Assembly (NCBI RefSeq): GCF_036324505.1
Contig: NC_086366.1
Span: 9,314,927-9,378,926, forward strand
Length of the DNA: 64,000 nt
Source of the DNA: Eleginops maclovinus
Taxonomy: Eukaryota; Chordata; Actinopteri; Perciformes; Eleginopidae
Direction: 5' to 3'
This document shows, one piece after another, positions 36,401 through 48,200 of this stretch (its first letter is position 1; each line of letters opens with the position of its first letter). Under the pieces are notes generated by a model, which saw only the letters and a list, made by a program, of their open reading frames with translations, was not told the origin of the DNA and searched no databases. The position numbers were made by a program, and so were the translations under genes.

Positions 36401-39366
36401 GTAACTGTCTGAATATGTGTATTATTTAAAGCCTGCTTTTAATAAACCTACTTTGAAGTAAAACAACACAGTAAACAGGATGCAGTGGTACTTTATTATT
36501 ATTATTATTATTAATAAACACAGATAGAGCAGTAAGCTGAGAGAAGAAGTGTGTCCATAAAAAACATGTTGACCATTCTAGATTTTTTTTAAAACGTCAT
36601 CTCTGTATTTGTTTTCCAGAGGAGTCCAACAAAAAGCATCCTTTCCCCTGCCCCACTACCTACCGCACCGCCCTCACTCACTACCTGGACATCTCGCAGC
36701 CCCCCCGCACCAACGTCCTCTACGAGCTGGCACAGTACGCCTCTGACCCCAAAGACCAGGAGAATATGCGCAAGATGTCCTCCTCCTCACCTGAGGGCAA
36801 GGTAAGTGCCAGGTGCTAAAGATTCATCGGTGTTGGTGTCCTTATTTGGCTCATGTCAACATAGTGCCTTTTTCTGAGCGGCAACATAATTTGTTTTAAT
36901 GTATTACTATGACAACAGAACTCATGTGGTCGAACTGAGGAAATGTGCTGTACCCAGCCCCTTTTTCCAAGCGTGCTGCCTTTTTTTGTGCTGCTGCTCT
37001 GAGCGCTTCGAGTTAATAATATTTCAACTTTTACGAAAAGGCCCGTGATGTAACTGGTAACTTTGACCTCGTCTTTCAGTCAATATAAACAATAAAGAAG
37101 TGTTTTTTTATATGAAATGCTAGAAGGAGGCTCTACCAACCCCCCTGGTAGTAAAAGGCTATACGGACCCAGGCCCTTAAAGAAACACAGTTGCATCTCA
37201 TCCATCTCTGTTAGTTTGTCAGCCCTCTCCCTCTCAGATTTTTTGGTCTTTTTGATGCTTCCCCTCTACAGACACTTTACCACAGTTGGGTGCAGGGTGC
37301 CTGTAGGAACATCCTCGCCATCCTGGAGGACATGCCGTCTTTACGGCCTCCCGTTGACCACCTGTGTGAGCTGCTGCCTCGTCTCCAGGCTCGCTACTAT
37401 TCCATCGCCTCTTCTTCAAAGGTAACTTCCTGTCTTTTTGGATGGCGATTTCAGGTGTTTTACCAACAACATTAAATGCTTTAAGATATAATGCTGAATT
37501 CATTTAGAAACAAAGAAGATATGTTACAGTGCAGTGTGAAAAGTCTTGAGTTTTAGACATAAAAGAAGTGAGAGTTGCAGTCGATCTGGAGATTTCTGGT
37601 AGATTGTTCCAGATCAATGAAAACTGAACGCTGCTTTTACATGTTTAGTTCTGACTCTGGGGATGAAAAGCATACTCATTCAAGATCACCACAAAGGAAT
37701 GATTCATGATGTAGTAGATCAGAAATTTGTTTTGGCCCTGAACCATTCAGTACTTTAAAGTAGAGGGTTGTTGTTAACTGTCCCCTGTTCTGCAGCTTCA
37801 CCCTGACCGCATCAGCATCTGTGCCGTGGTGGTGGAGTACGAGACCCCGACTGGCCGCACTAACAAGGGAGTTGCCACAAACTGGCTGAAGAACAAACTG
37901 GTCACTGATAACGGACACAAGTCCACTGTTCCCATGTTCATCCGCAAGTCTCAGTTCCGCCTTCCCTTCAAAGCCACCAACCCCGTGATCATGATCGGCC
38001 CTGGGACAGGAATCGCTCCCTTCATGGGTTTCATCCAGGAGAGAGGCTGGCTCAAAGAACAAGGTATTTATAGATACTTTCAACAAAGAAGGAACACAGT
38101 AGATGACACAGATTTAATGACATATTTTTATACACCACACTGCCCACAGCAAAAAAAATGTTAAAGCATTGAAGGGTTAATGGGTGTGCTTACGAATAAA
38201 AAACAAACTTGATCAGTTAAACTTCTTTTACAACTCATTTTAAGAGCTGATAAAATATGTGCATTTGAAAAATAATCAGTGTTTTTTTTTGGTTCCTTTG
38301 TAGGAAAGGAGGTGGGAGAAACAGTCCTGTATTTCGGCTGCAGACATAAGAGCGAGGATTATATCTACCAGGAGGAGCTGGAGGAAGCAGAGAAGAAGGG
38401 AGTTCTAACACAGCTCAACATCGCCTTCTCCAGAGACCAGGAGCAGAAGGTAGGCCTGCTCTTAGTGCCTCTTAGAGCCCAACGCAAATTACCTGCACGT
38501 TGTTGTATATTAATACCATTTGGTACAAAAAAACAGAAATAATAGGAAAACAAAATATATATTTATTACCCGTGTGTGTTGATAAAACCTTTTTTTTCCG
38601 TGTGTTTGAAACTTTCCAACCATATGAAAGGTTTCCAGGGGTAATCCTTAAAAACTACAGATGATGCACATTTTGAACAATGTTTCCTCTTTCCATTTCC
38701 CAAAATAAAGGTGTACGTGCAGCATATCCTGAAGGAAAATAAAGAGCATCTCTGGAAGCTGATTCACTCCGACAACGCTCATATCTACGTATGCGGGTAA
38801 TTGACAGCTGCATTTGACCAGCAAAACATATGCATTTAATGTATTATAAAAGATTGAACTTTCACATACTGCATTTAGTTGTTGAATAAGTGGTACACCT
38901 GAATTAATGTGGAGGAGTATTTGTGATCCTTTTGATTAGAAGGAATTGGTAATGGAAACCTGGTTTGTCTTTGGTGCTTTGGCACCACCTAGTGGAATAA
39001 TAAGAATTGCTTTTTATTGCCAGCATTTAGAAATCAAAAGGAAAAACCTCCACCATGTTTGAGATGTACATAGATGCCAAGTGATTGGTGATTCACGGGC
39101 AAAATCTTCCAGTAGATGGACAAATGTTGATAAAAAAACTTAAACAAAAACAACCAAAGAGAAAACACCCAAAAAACACTAAAGAGGACATAAATCTAAC
39201 ATAATCTTTCTCCTGATCTAGGGACGCGAAGAACATGGCTAAGGATGTGCAGACGGCCCTCCATGAGATAGGGGAGGAGCTGGGAGGCATGACGCGCACA
39301 CAGGCCACAGATTACGTCAAGAAACTGATGACCAAGGGACGCTACTCACAGGATGTCTGGAGTTAA
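24217..39366 (+). CDS. por: NADPH-cytochrome P450 reductase
   Basis: Fifteen coding exons: 24217-24395, 30785-30833, 31534-31662, 32132-32284, 33694-33818, 34300-34389, 35030-35128, 35418-35534, 35639-35757, 36620-36801, 37272-37421, 37796-38063, 38304-38449, 38711-38796, 39222-39366. They total 2037 nt, 678 aa; human is about 677-680. An acidic N-terminus and one membrane anchor (about residues 28-44, [17 protein letters not shown]) tether it to the ER. The FMN domain shows [10 protein letters not shown] (about 84-93), [16 protein letters not shown] and [10 protein letters not shown]. The FAD and NADPH domains show RYYSIASSS (455-463), [20 protein letters not shown] and YVCGDA (Cys630). The end is DVWS with Asp675 and Trp677, matching the known Ser/Cys/Asp/Trp catalytic set. 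It passes electrons from NADPH through FAD and FMN to microsomal P450s, heme oxygenase and squalene monooxygenase. Two weak splice signals are the GTTATT donor after exon 34300-34389 and AAG acceptors at two exons. No frame damage is seen. Confidence 0.98.
25630..26220. repeat. Degenerate dispersed repeat in por intron
   Basis: Segments such as AGAGCCTGGACCAATGCAT, AATCCTTGTGATGTTGTGGA and ATGAGGAACCCCATCGTGAGA resemble a repeat I know from many teleost introns (a group with AAGAGCCTGGAC and TGAGGAACCCCAG landmarks). No open frame survives. The family name and limits cannot be fixed without a repeat library. Confidence 0.5.
26439..26486 (+). repeat. (CAG)16 trinucleotide repeat
   Basis: Sixteen units, six CAG, one CAA, then nine CAG. 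It lies in the por intron about 1.2 kb upstream of the alternative first exon. No splice or start context suggests it is translated. Confidence 0.97.
27065..27232 (+). promoter_or_regulatory. por: GC boxes upstream of alternative por first exon
   Basis: Two Sp1-type GC boxes stand out in otherwise AT-rich intron: GGGGGCGGGGG at 27065-27075 and GGGGCGGGG at 27224-27232. They lie about 0.5-0.6 kb upstream of the alternative start codon at 27700 and suggest a second, internal promoter. This is inference from motif and position only. Confidence 0.4.
27386..27469 (+). repeat. (GT)n microsatellite
   Basis: TG/GT dinucleotide run of about 84 bp with two GTGAGTG interruptions on its left side. It lies between the GC boxes and the alternative por exon and accounts for the poly-Cys-Val open frames there. 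Confidence 0.97.
27700..27749 (+). CDS. por: Predicted alternative first coding exon of por, soluble MGC-type N-terminus
   Basis: ATG at 27700 in context GCCATGG opens 16 codons plus two bases, [16 protein letters not shown] then AG, ending at a GTCAGT donor. Spliced to the exon at 30785 (which begins with one base completing the codon), it reads on in frame as [17 protein letters not shown] and then the whole FMN, FAD and NADPH body, giving a 635-aa protein. An in-frame TAG at 27679-27681 fixes this ATG as the earliest start. It replaces the membrane anchor exon. Gly2, Cys3 and Ser6 fit the MGxxxS N-myristoylation pattern with an adjacent palmitoylation cysteine, as in Src-family kinases. 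Seen: ATG, stop, donor, phase. Known: the acylation pattern. Inferred: that the exon is used. Phase agreement alone has a one-in-three chance. Confidence 0.5.
27755..29790. other. por: por intron between alternative exon and the first shared exon
   Basis: AT-rich intron with no exon, RNA gene or repeat that I can name. A short C run sits near 28404-28414. Confidence 0.45.
29794..30010 (+). mobile_element. Short inverted-repeat element (MITE) in por intron
   Basis: About 217 bp. The left end ACAGCCGTGGAAAAAATCAA and the right end AAATTTTTTCCGGAG are imperfect inverted repeats. The interior shares TTTATTATTTATAG, TTCTATAAACTACTG and ATGTAGAGATAAAGATTTAAG with the element at 48744-48950, which lies in opposite orientation. 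It encodes nothing. Tc1/mariner-like TA target use is possible but not proven. Confidence 0.8.
36492..36513 (+). repeat. (TTA)n microsatellite
   Basis: Short run of about seven TTA/ATT units in a por intron. Confidence 0.9.
37540..37770. repeat. Dispersed repeat fragment next to a por exon
   Basis: Segments GAACGCTGCTTTTACATG, TGACTCTGGGGA, GTAGATCAGA and GGCCCTGAACCATTCAGTAC match my memory of a repeat widespread in fish introns (landmarks CATGTTTAGTCCTGACTCTGG and CTAAACCATTCAGTGCTTTA). It ends about 25 bp before the acceptor of exon 37796-38063. Family unnamed; limits approximate. Confidence 0.5.
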
Positions 39367-39968
39367 ACAGCCTCAGACTCAGTCCTCCAGTGGTGGTTTT
39401 AAATATTCTATTTTTATTGTGTCTCTCGTTTTATCATGACTAAATATAAAACCATTAAACAATTGTTCATCACCCTAGTTCATGGGAACTACAGGTAGCA
39501 CATGATTGTGAGGCAAACACTACCTCAGCAGGTTTTGTTGATAAACACATTCAGCAGTTTTGATCTGTATTTCATAAGTGTGCTTCATTATGTATCTGGA
39601 GATGCAGCCTGTTTTAGGGGACCAAACTATGCTCCGATTTAAGATCCTCTCATACATGAATCGATTTGTGTATTTGTCTGTTGTATCAAACATTATGGAC
39701 ATCCACCTCTGAATGTACATGATATAAGTCCTCTGTGAACATACATAGATATAAATCGGAAACATAGAAGGTCCTACAGTTAGCCATATTTTCTAACTTT
39801 AATCTAACTGTTATAACTCAACAGGTAATTTTGGATTATATGTAAACATATGGAGCGTTTTCTGTTCCTTTTGCAAAGAGAGAAATGGTGTGCTTCATAC
39901 ATGATTGGGTGCTGACTTCAGTGTCTCTCAGAGCTGTTCCTGTAGTATTTCAGAAGTACTTTGAATAT

Positions 39969-40711
39969 AATAAATGTTTTAGAAAATATATGAGAATTCT
40001 CTAAGGAAACTTGTTGGTGTAACAAACTAGCCTCATTGGTACAATTATGCTAAGTATGCAGTTATCTTTGGAAGAGATTGTACCCAATATGCATACATTG
40101 CTGTTGATTTTAATCAGTGACAGTAAACTTTGGAGAGGTACAAAAAGTGATGCTAATAAAAAGATCATATATAGAAAAATGCATGTCAGCATGTGCAAGC
40201 AGGTGTTTAAGAAATATGAAAACATAATTGTAGGGTCCCTGTAATATTTGTAAAATGTTCATTTGAAATGTTGTTTTGGAAATCATATTTGGACTCCCAA
40301 ATGGTGGTTGTTAATTGTATATGCATCTGCCTGCAAAGTATGAAATGTTCATTTTGTCCAATCACACTATGCACCACTACATGGAGAAAATGACCGAGAA
40401 ATATCAAGACAGTTCATGCTTCTCCCTGATTCTGTCAGCTGGTGCTCCTTTCAATCTTTTTGTGTGAATAAAAAAGAGTTTAAAGATGTCAGCCGATCAT
40501 TCGAAGTGCAGCCTGTGCCTTTTTACCACTGCCTTATGTAATAAGTTAGCATATATAACCCTGATGCTTTACTAACTTTTTAACATGTCTTCATCTGTGC
40601 TTTCATTGTGGTAGAAAGTCACTTTAGCCAGTACTGTCACTTATTTGTCATTCCACCTTTATGTTGAAATGATTTGATATTGTCAAGGCATGCATTGTTT
40701 TTATGAATAAA
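39969..40711 (+). terminator. por: por 3' UTR polyadenylation signals
   Basis: Three AATAAA hexamers follow the stop codon: 39969-39974, 40467-40472 and 40706-40711. The last is followed by a TTTGTTGGCTTTTTGTG stretch that could be the downstream element. Alternative 3' ends giving UTRs of about 0.6, 1.1 and 1.35 kb are possible. No other gene is seen in 39367-40730. Confidence 0.6.
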
Positions 40712-41224
40712 ATTTGAATAATTTGTTGGCTTTTTGTGATTAAATAAGGTTTAGATCACATAACTCTTCTACAATCGTATTTACTTTGAAATATCTCAAC
40801 CATCTGTTTGCCCTGTTATAAGATATGAGGTTTCCGATTCCATCACTCATAATATGAGGCGGTAATGTTGAGAGATTAAATCACACAGGGCTGCAGTGTT
40901 TGTTTTATTTGTGTTGTAATCATGAGTGACCAAACCATCAGCAGCCTGTTCCCAGAAGCAGGCCCACTGACGTATCAGTGCATGTTGTCTGAGCAAAATC
41001 TGTTATGACTGACATGAGAAACCCTGTTCTGAGTTACTACATTCAATTTTAATACAGACAATCGACCTCCCGTGAGCAATCCAGTTCCGACGTTTTTGGT
41101 TTGGAACCCAAATATTACGGAATTTCAACTGCAAAATTAGGAGGCAGGTTTCCATGTAAATACACACATTGATAAACAAAATTCTATACATTCACATACA
41201 CATTTATACACATATTCACAGGTA

Positions 41225-41872
41225 CAGTGCTGGGTGTAACGCGTTACAAAAGTAACGGATCACAGCAATGTATTACTTTTTGCTGTAACGCTGTAGGCCT
41301 AATCTAACGCATTAATTATGAACTGTGGGTAATATTATAACCCTTTACAATTCTCAGTAACGCAGTTTCAACAGATTTTAAGCCGAAATGATGTGATGTT
41401 TTAGTTTTTAAGAATTCGCCAACATCGCGAGACATTCCGACACCAGAGAAACAATTGTGCAGGTAGAACAACAGTTGCCATGGAGACTCGTTCATATACA
41501 GGAGGTTACTGGGCAGTGCCGAGGCTCCACTAACATGTTATTAATAACAAACAGCGACGTAATGTTACCGGTATCACATTTTAGTCCAGTTAAACGGAGC
41601 ATGGGTTTAATTTCTAGCTCTTTTCCTCATGTTCTGCATGTACTGCCAGATAAATAGATAACTTTAATTAATGAGCTGCAATAAACTACATTTTAGCATT
41701 AAAAGCTATACTTTTGCAGTTATTTTGGTGAAAATAAGTCAAAGTAACGCAAAAGTATAGTGCAACGCATAACAGTTCAGAGACAGTAATGATGTAATGT
41801 AACTTATTACTTTAAAAAGACAGTAAGTAATATGTACTGTATTACATTTTCGAAGTAACTTGCCCAACACTG
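41225..41872. mobile_element. Non-autonomous hAT-like element (CAGTGYTGGG type)
   Basis: A 648-bp element with inverted ends CAGTGCTGGGTGTAAC and ACTTGCCCAACACTG. It is flanked by 8-bp duplications CACAGGTA (41217-41224) and CACAGTTA (41873-41880), one mismatch. The left end has the palindromic GTAACGCGTTAC typical of an abundant fish hAT MITE. No transposase. It lies in the por-taf15 spacer. Confidence 0.88.
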
Positions 41873-41880
41873 CACAGTTA

Positions 41881-42280
41881 TTATATACGTTACACTTCAG
41901 GTTTCAGGGTACAATACCAAATCAATCAAAAGCGAAACAAAAAATAATTGGAAAAGAAAGTAAAACATCACCATGTTATAAAAAAGAAAAGAAAAATCTA
42001 AATATGTTCTGTGATACATTCTGTTAAACTGTTAACTACGGGTGTAATGTATTGTCACTACTTCATTATAACCGCTGTGAGACAGTAGGTGGGGGTATTG
42101 TAACTTGCCGTTGAATAGGAGCAGTGTTTCCAACAGGAAGAAGAAGAGCCGCAGTAAGGGAAGTGTCGCAGAGTGATCGGCTCAATTCTGTGGCGCTGCG
42201 TACATTCAGCCAACGTTTTTATCAGCTAATCAGAAGAAACACACTTTATTGTATTTTAACTATATAAACACCGTCACAGA
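41881..42280 (+). other. taf15: taf15 promoter and 5' UTR region
   Basis: Upstream of the taf15 ATG. The 42060-42240 part is richer in G+C, with AGAAGAAGAGCCGCAGTAAGG and several CpGs, and probably includes the transcription start and 5' UTR of roughly 100-150 nt. No TATA box at a convincing position. Confidence 0.45.
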
Positions 42281-45200
42281 ATGGCCACTGGTAAGCCAAC
42301 ATATCCTTTCTCTGTTTATCAGTGTTTGCATTTTTGTGTTTTGTGTAAATAAGGCTAATAAAAAAGTGAAACGAATAGCATAGGAGCTACATTAGCAGTT
42401 AACCTCGAGGCCATGGAGGGCCCCGTCTATCTCCTGGAACATCTTTCGTTAACAGAGCAAAGTTAGCTTTGCTGTGTGTTTGACTAACACGTGTTTTCAT
42501 AATGGGGTTAACTCAGTTACAACACTTAGCTGTACTCCTTTTTAACCCCCCCTGAACGTGCCAAAAATCTTATGTTTTGGATATACCGCAGCGTGAAAGG
42601 GCCTAGTCGCAGCTAGCTAGTTAGCTTAAGGTGCTAGCATGAACGCGTCTTTGTTTATATCGATGCTTTTGTTTTCCTGCCAAGCGAGACACGAAACTTG
42701 CAGGCATGTAGTTTGAAGATGAGTTTGCAATATTTGCATATATTATGGGTTGGTGTAAATATAACCATGCTGGGGATAGACAGCAAGTATAAACCTTTCG
42801 TAGTTTGTCTCGTTTCAAGAGTTAGCCGAAGCCTTAAGCGAATTGACCGCCATTTTTACTGGGTTGGCGTGGGTACGGGCCTTTTGGTTGTCCTATTTTC
42901 TGCCTTCAAGCTAGCAGTGCATTTAGTTACTTTGTTTTGTTGCAGTATTAAACCCTGCTTTGTTTCTCTTTCAGATTCAGGCTACGGTGGCTCACAGAGG
43001 TAATGATCAGATGTTATTTTATAGCGTATTTTCCTATTTTACATCAATTTACTCTGTTTCTTACATACTTATATTTGTGTAAATATCGTCTCTTTTAATG
43101 GGTTACAATTAAAAAAAAAAAGTTTTTAAGGGTAGCTTTTATAACAGCACTGTATTCTGCTCCTTTCTTTAAAAAGCAACAACATATTATTCTTTTTAGT
43201 TGTCTTTGTATACACCATTTTAGATCATAGCAAATTCCTCGGATGATTACACCACCTTGGTAATAAAATCATTTGTGGTTCTTCAGATTTTGGTGTTGCC
43301 GCAGTACAAAGATATATATAATTATACATGAGCTTCAGATAATTATATATAGTAACATAAATAAATCATAGTAGATGTTAAGTGTTTAAATGGAATATAT
43401 TTGGTATATATTAAATTCCATATTATCTAAATGTAATAGTTTGCTCTATAAAAGGTCTGAGATACTTGGATGAACATTTTCCACTATTTCCACTTAGTCC
43501 AAGGTGTTAAATGTCTTGACCAGGGTTAGAGTAAATGATGTGCTTAAGTATTGGTACTTGAGTGTTTATTTTAATATAGTGCAAGGATCCTTTGTGTGTA
43601 TGTACAGATGGATACACATCTTGTTTAAAGCACTGTAAAGTGATACTACTTGTATAACATCCAAGGAGTGTTGGTGGCAAATTAAGTAATTTAAAGCAAT
43701 GCATTCTCAGTGTGTTATATGGAAAGCGAAAGCTGAGTTTGCCCTGCAAAATGTTTGTCAAATGACACTGGCCTAGTTAGTGGTATGAAGGACCCACAGG
43801 CTTTTTAGCCTGAATTTCTAGTCTCTTTTTAAGTCTAATGTTAAGACCGTAAAATGTGCTTGCTTTGCAAACTTGTTACTTAACTAACAGATTAAATGGC
43901 CTACAAAATATGAGACAGAGGAGTACAGAAGGAAGGCACCAGAGGCCTGTGCTTAGGCTGTCATTACATCATGCACTGAATAATTTATTGTTTTATTCAA
44001 ATACATTTAACATGGATTGTCCCTTTAACATTTATACCAACAACGCAATAGAGTTTTTCATCTCAAATGTTAACTGCTTTTGTCATGTGTTTTTGAAGCT
44101 ATGGGTCATACGGCGGTCAACAGAGTGGACAGGTAAGACCCTTCCCCAATTTACCACCAGCACATTTGCTGTAATCTTTATAATTGGAATTCTAAATCAT
44201 AATCTGAAAACCCAAGCCTTCTGATCCACAGGGTTATGGACAAGGTAATGGCAGTGGCTCTTACAGCGGACAGAGTTACCCTGGCTATGGACAGCAAGGC
44301 GCTGCTGCAACACAAGGTAGAGAAATGTCTACTTTGTCAATTTGCAGAACGGTTTTGAGTATTACATTGCATTAATGTCTATTAATTCATTAAATTCTCG
44401 CTCGAAATGTAAACCATTAGTCCAAACTATGTGAATAGTTCATCATAATGAAATTTGTTCAGTTAGTTAAATGGAAAGTTGCAAATTCAGCGCATTTTAT
44501 AAAGTTGTAGTTTATATGGTATTTGTTAATTTGAAAGTATACAAATAGAAACGTACAATAAATTGAATTGTACAATGCAGTTTTATTGAAGAAGTATTTT
44601 TCTCACTTGAGAATTGTCCTCGACAGGAGGCTATGGCCAACCTGCTCAGGAACAGAGCTTTGATGCGTACGGACAAGATTCCTCTGGGTAAGACCTTTAT
44701 GTCGCAATAGCGTATTAACATAAAGATCCAAACAAAAGATGAAAACGACTAATTGAGGCCAATATTTACATCTTTGTCGTATGCTAACTTTAATCATTTT
44801 TTGCTCAAACCACTTCAAGGTATGGCAACAAATCGTCGTCTTACGGGCAGCAAAGCTCCTATGGTAGCCAGCCTCCAGGTGGAGACAGCTATGGACAGAG
44901 TTCCTACGGAGGCCAGAGCCGAGGAGCCGCAGCAGCTGGGGGTGGAGGAGGAGGAGGAGCAGCAGCAGCACCAGGAGGCGGCAGCAGCTATGGCAGATGG
45001 AGCGAAGGTACAAATTACTTGTGTTGAAACTTCATCTGTTGTCTGTAAGCATCCACAAATCAACTAAAGTGTATGTAGACAATGAATTTTCTTGTGAGAA
45101 GAGGTTCATAATTTAGACACTTCTCTTAAGAAAATTTGATTCCACAAAAATCTTTTTATATTTTAAATCTAGGGCTTCTAAAGAGTCAACTATCTGTTAT

Positions 45201-48200
45201 GAATATAACATGTATGTATTTAATTGTTTATAAATTGCTCTTTATGGAGAAGCATTTATTCACAAGAATGTAAAGGTGTGTATAACTTTTTATATTAGTT
45301 CTTCTCTGGGGTTTCTCTGAACAGCACTTTTCCAGATCCTTTTTTTACAGAAGGTCTGACATGTGGTTGACAATACTTGGGAATTGGCTGTGCCATGTGA
45401 ACAACCATGAAACACATGCGCTTTAAAAGTGTGAAACAGGAGCAGAATATGATCTAAAAACTAAATTGCAGTCCCCAAACAGTGCAACTCTACAAATAAG
45501 TGAACTTGTGTAGTGGCTCAATAAGTCTTTCTGCACATCAGGTGAAGGAGGGGGTCAGGGTTCGAGGTTTGGACGTGACCAGGGAGACCGTGCAGATGGT
45601 GAAGGGAGCTACAGAGGTCGTGGTGGCGGTGGCAGTGGTGGGGGCTACGACCGCGGCAGTGGCTACGACCGCAGTGGTGGCTACGACCGTGGTAGTGGAT
45701 ATGACCGTGGCGGAAGAGGAGGACCTCCTGGTATGGGGTAAGTTGCATACTGCCACTGCCCCCAAGGTACCTCCTATACACTGTGAAATATGAGACATGA
45801 CTTGTCCACACATCGTCACTCATCAACTAGAAACCATCCACATAGATCTCACCACTCATCTGCTTTGTGCTCCAGATCCCAAAACTCTGGTGAAAAAAAA
45901 TGTAAATGTTTTTCTTTTTTTCAAAACCGGATTCCTCCAATGTGACAGATCACATGGGTAAACCCCGTCTGCGCTCCAGGTGCCTCAGCCTTCAGGTTTT
46001 TATTTTGTTAGCTGATTTAATTGAAATGAAACGCATGGATGTGTTCAATCCACATTGCTGTTAAGGTCAAATCATCGGTAATCGCGTAAATGGTGGTTAT
46101 TGAGAGGTTAGGATGAACTACCTGATGTCTTTAGTCTTAAGAAAAGGAGCATGCAAAGCACAACTAGGGTTGCAAACGGTCGGGAAGTTTCCAAGGGAAA
46201 TTCCATTTCCGTACATGAATCAGATCTTAATTTAATGCTGTTTAAGGGGGTAATGCACTTAAAAGCAACACTAGGTCTTATAGTAGATCGATTCTTATCA
46301 AATAGTAGCCATGGACTGCATTCAACAGCACTCTTTTATAACACGTACTGATAATTGACGTGCATTTGGTTAATATCATAACCCTCTGCATGCTCAGTGC
46401 ATGCTCCTATCACAGATGTAGCTCACACTAATTCACTGTCCGAGCTGAAGGACTCCGTGCTTTCATGTAAGTTTTAATTATATTACTAAAGTGAATGCAT
46501 AATATTTCATTAAATCATCAGAAGGTACAGTTTATAACTTGGTGTCATATGATGCTAGTGTTTGCTTGCTAGCTGTTAACATCTTTAATGTAGCTTGAAT
46601 GAGCATGCTAACTACAGTGTTTTTCATTGGTCTATTTTTCATTCATTCCTTATGTAGATTAAATGGCACTTTTCACTCTCTTTTTTAACAAACTAGGTAG
46701 TTGTTTGATAAAATAATGGAGGCTAAAAAGTTAGTTCTTATGTCATGGGCAATACAGTCTAAGCAAATGACCCCTATATTAAATTTTATGCTGATTTTAA
46801 TTCCCATGGAAAGTTTCCACCTTGAATATCCCCCCCAATTTGCAACTCTAGACACCTGAGACCAGTTTTTCCAAGTGTATATTATCTCAGAATTGCTTAC
46901 AGGTCTTGTCCATTCTGCAACAGAACAGTTGACAAATTTTCTTTCAAACTGGAAGAGACCCATGTTGAGAGGCTGTGAAATGTTCTTCAGTGAGAAACAC
47001 AATGCTGCACATTATTGTGAAAGGGTCCCTTTTTTTTTATCCTTTTCCTGTTTAAGAGGTATTCTAGTTGCCCATGGTTACAAGGAAGTTTACATTTTTT
47101 GGATGCTGCCTCTTTTTTTTTTTCAATGGAAAAACTCCAAATGTTGCTCAACACTACCGGTATTACAATCAGTTGGTCTCATAGTTGTAGAACCAATGAA
47201 AGCCATGCTTTTAAGAGCTTTTCTGTTTTTCTGTTTTTTTTTGTTGCACTTCCTATTTTAAGTTCTCCAGCAGCCTACTTTTATCGAATGCCAGAATATG
47301 AATGTTGGTTTTTGTTGTGCTTGAAGACCATATGTTAGTTTTTGAACAATGAAAGCGCCACTGAAATGATGCCCTTAGACCTGGAGCCACATCTTCAGCT
47401 GCTTCACATTCAACAGGTTTCATTCAAGTGTTGTGTATTTGACAATGGCGAACATGTGTGTTGTGTTAACATGGATCTACATTTTATACTACAGGTGTTC
47501 AGAGTGATTGAACTAAAACTTGGACCTCTGTTAAAGGATCTCATAAACGCTCTCAGTGGAAGATTGCTTATCAGTCGCTACACCCCTTCTCACAAATTTG
47601 GCTTCTCATGTTAAAAAAAGAAAAGAAAATTCAGCTGGTTTTCCGGCTCTTAGTATCCAATTTGGTCATGTAAAAGAAAGCAAAAAACATTTCTTGTAAA
47701 CGGTGACACCGATGTGAGGATTGTGTTCACCCGTCTACCTGATTGTTCAGTCAGAGCTTTACGAGTCGTCTGTTCAATGATCTCTAATGTCAAAGACTAA
47801 TGCATTCCTCGTCTGAGACATTTCCACCATAGTCGCACCCCCTGGCGGGAGTGCATACTGATGGGGATGTAGTGGAGCTTTGTGCTCTCAGTTGGGACAA
47901 AGGAAAAGCCATCATATCTCCAATTTTTCCTCTGCAGAGGTGGTGACCGTGGTGGCTACAAAAATTACGGTGGTAAGTGACGAGCATCAGAACTGTGTCG
48001 GTGGGGGAGGAAAGAACTTGAGTTAGCAAAAAAGGAAAAAAGGGGGATTTAAAAAAAAAAAGAACTCAGTGAATGCCACCATTTTCATGTCCAGACCTCA
48101 TGGGACTCCACCTTTTTATTCTTAGCAGGGTTTCTCTTAAATCACTTCACATACGGTAAAGAGCCAGGAGCCTGAGTTTTACAATAATGGTATTTGTTGC

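Noticed and set aside
39520..40407. Short open frames on both strands in the region after por
   Set aside because: The region is a por 3' UTR with several polyadenylation signals; the frames have no recognisable products.
44603..45063. Long minus-strand open frames opposite taf15 exon 6, rich in Leu or Ser/Cys
   Set aside because: They are antisense shadows of the Gly/Ala/Gln-coding repeats of taf15.
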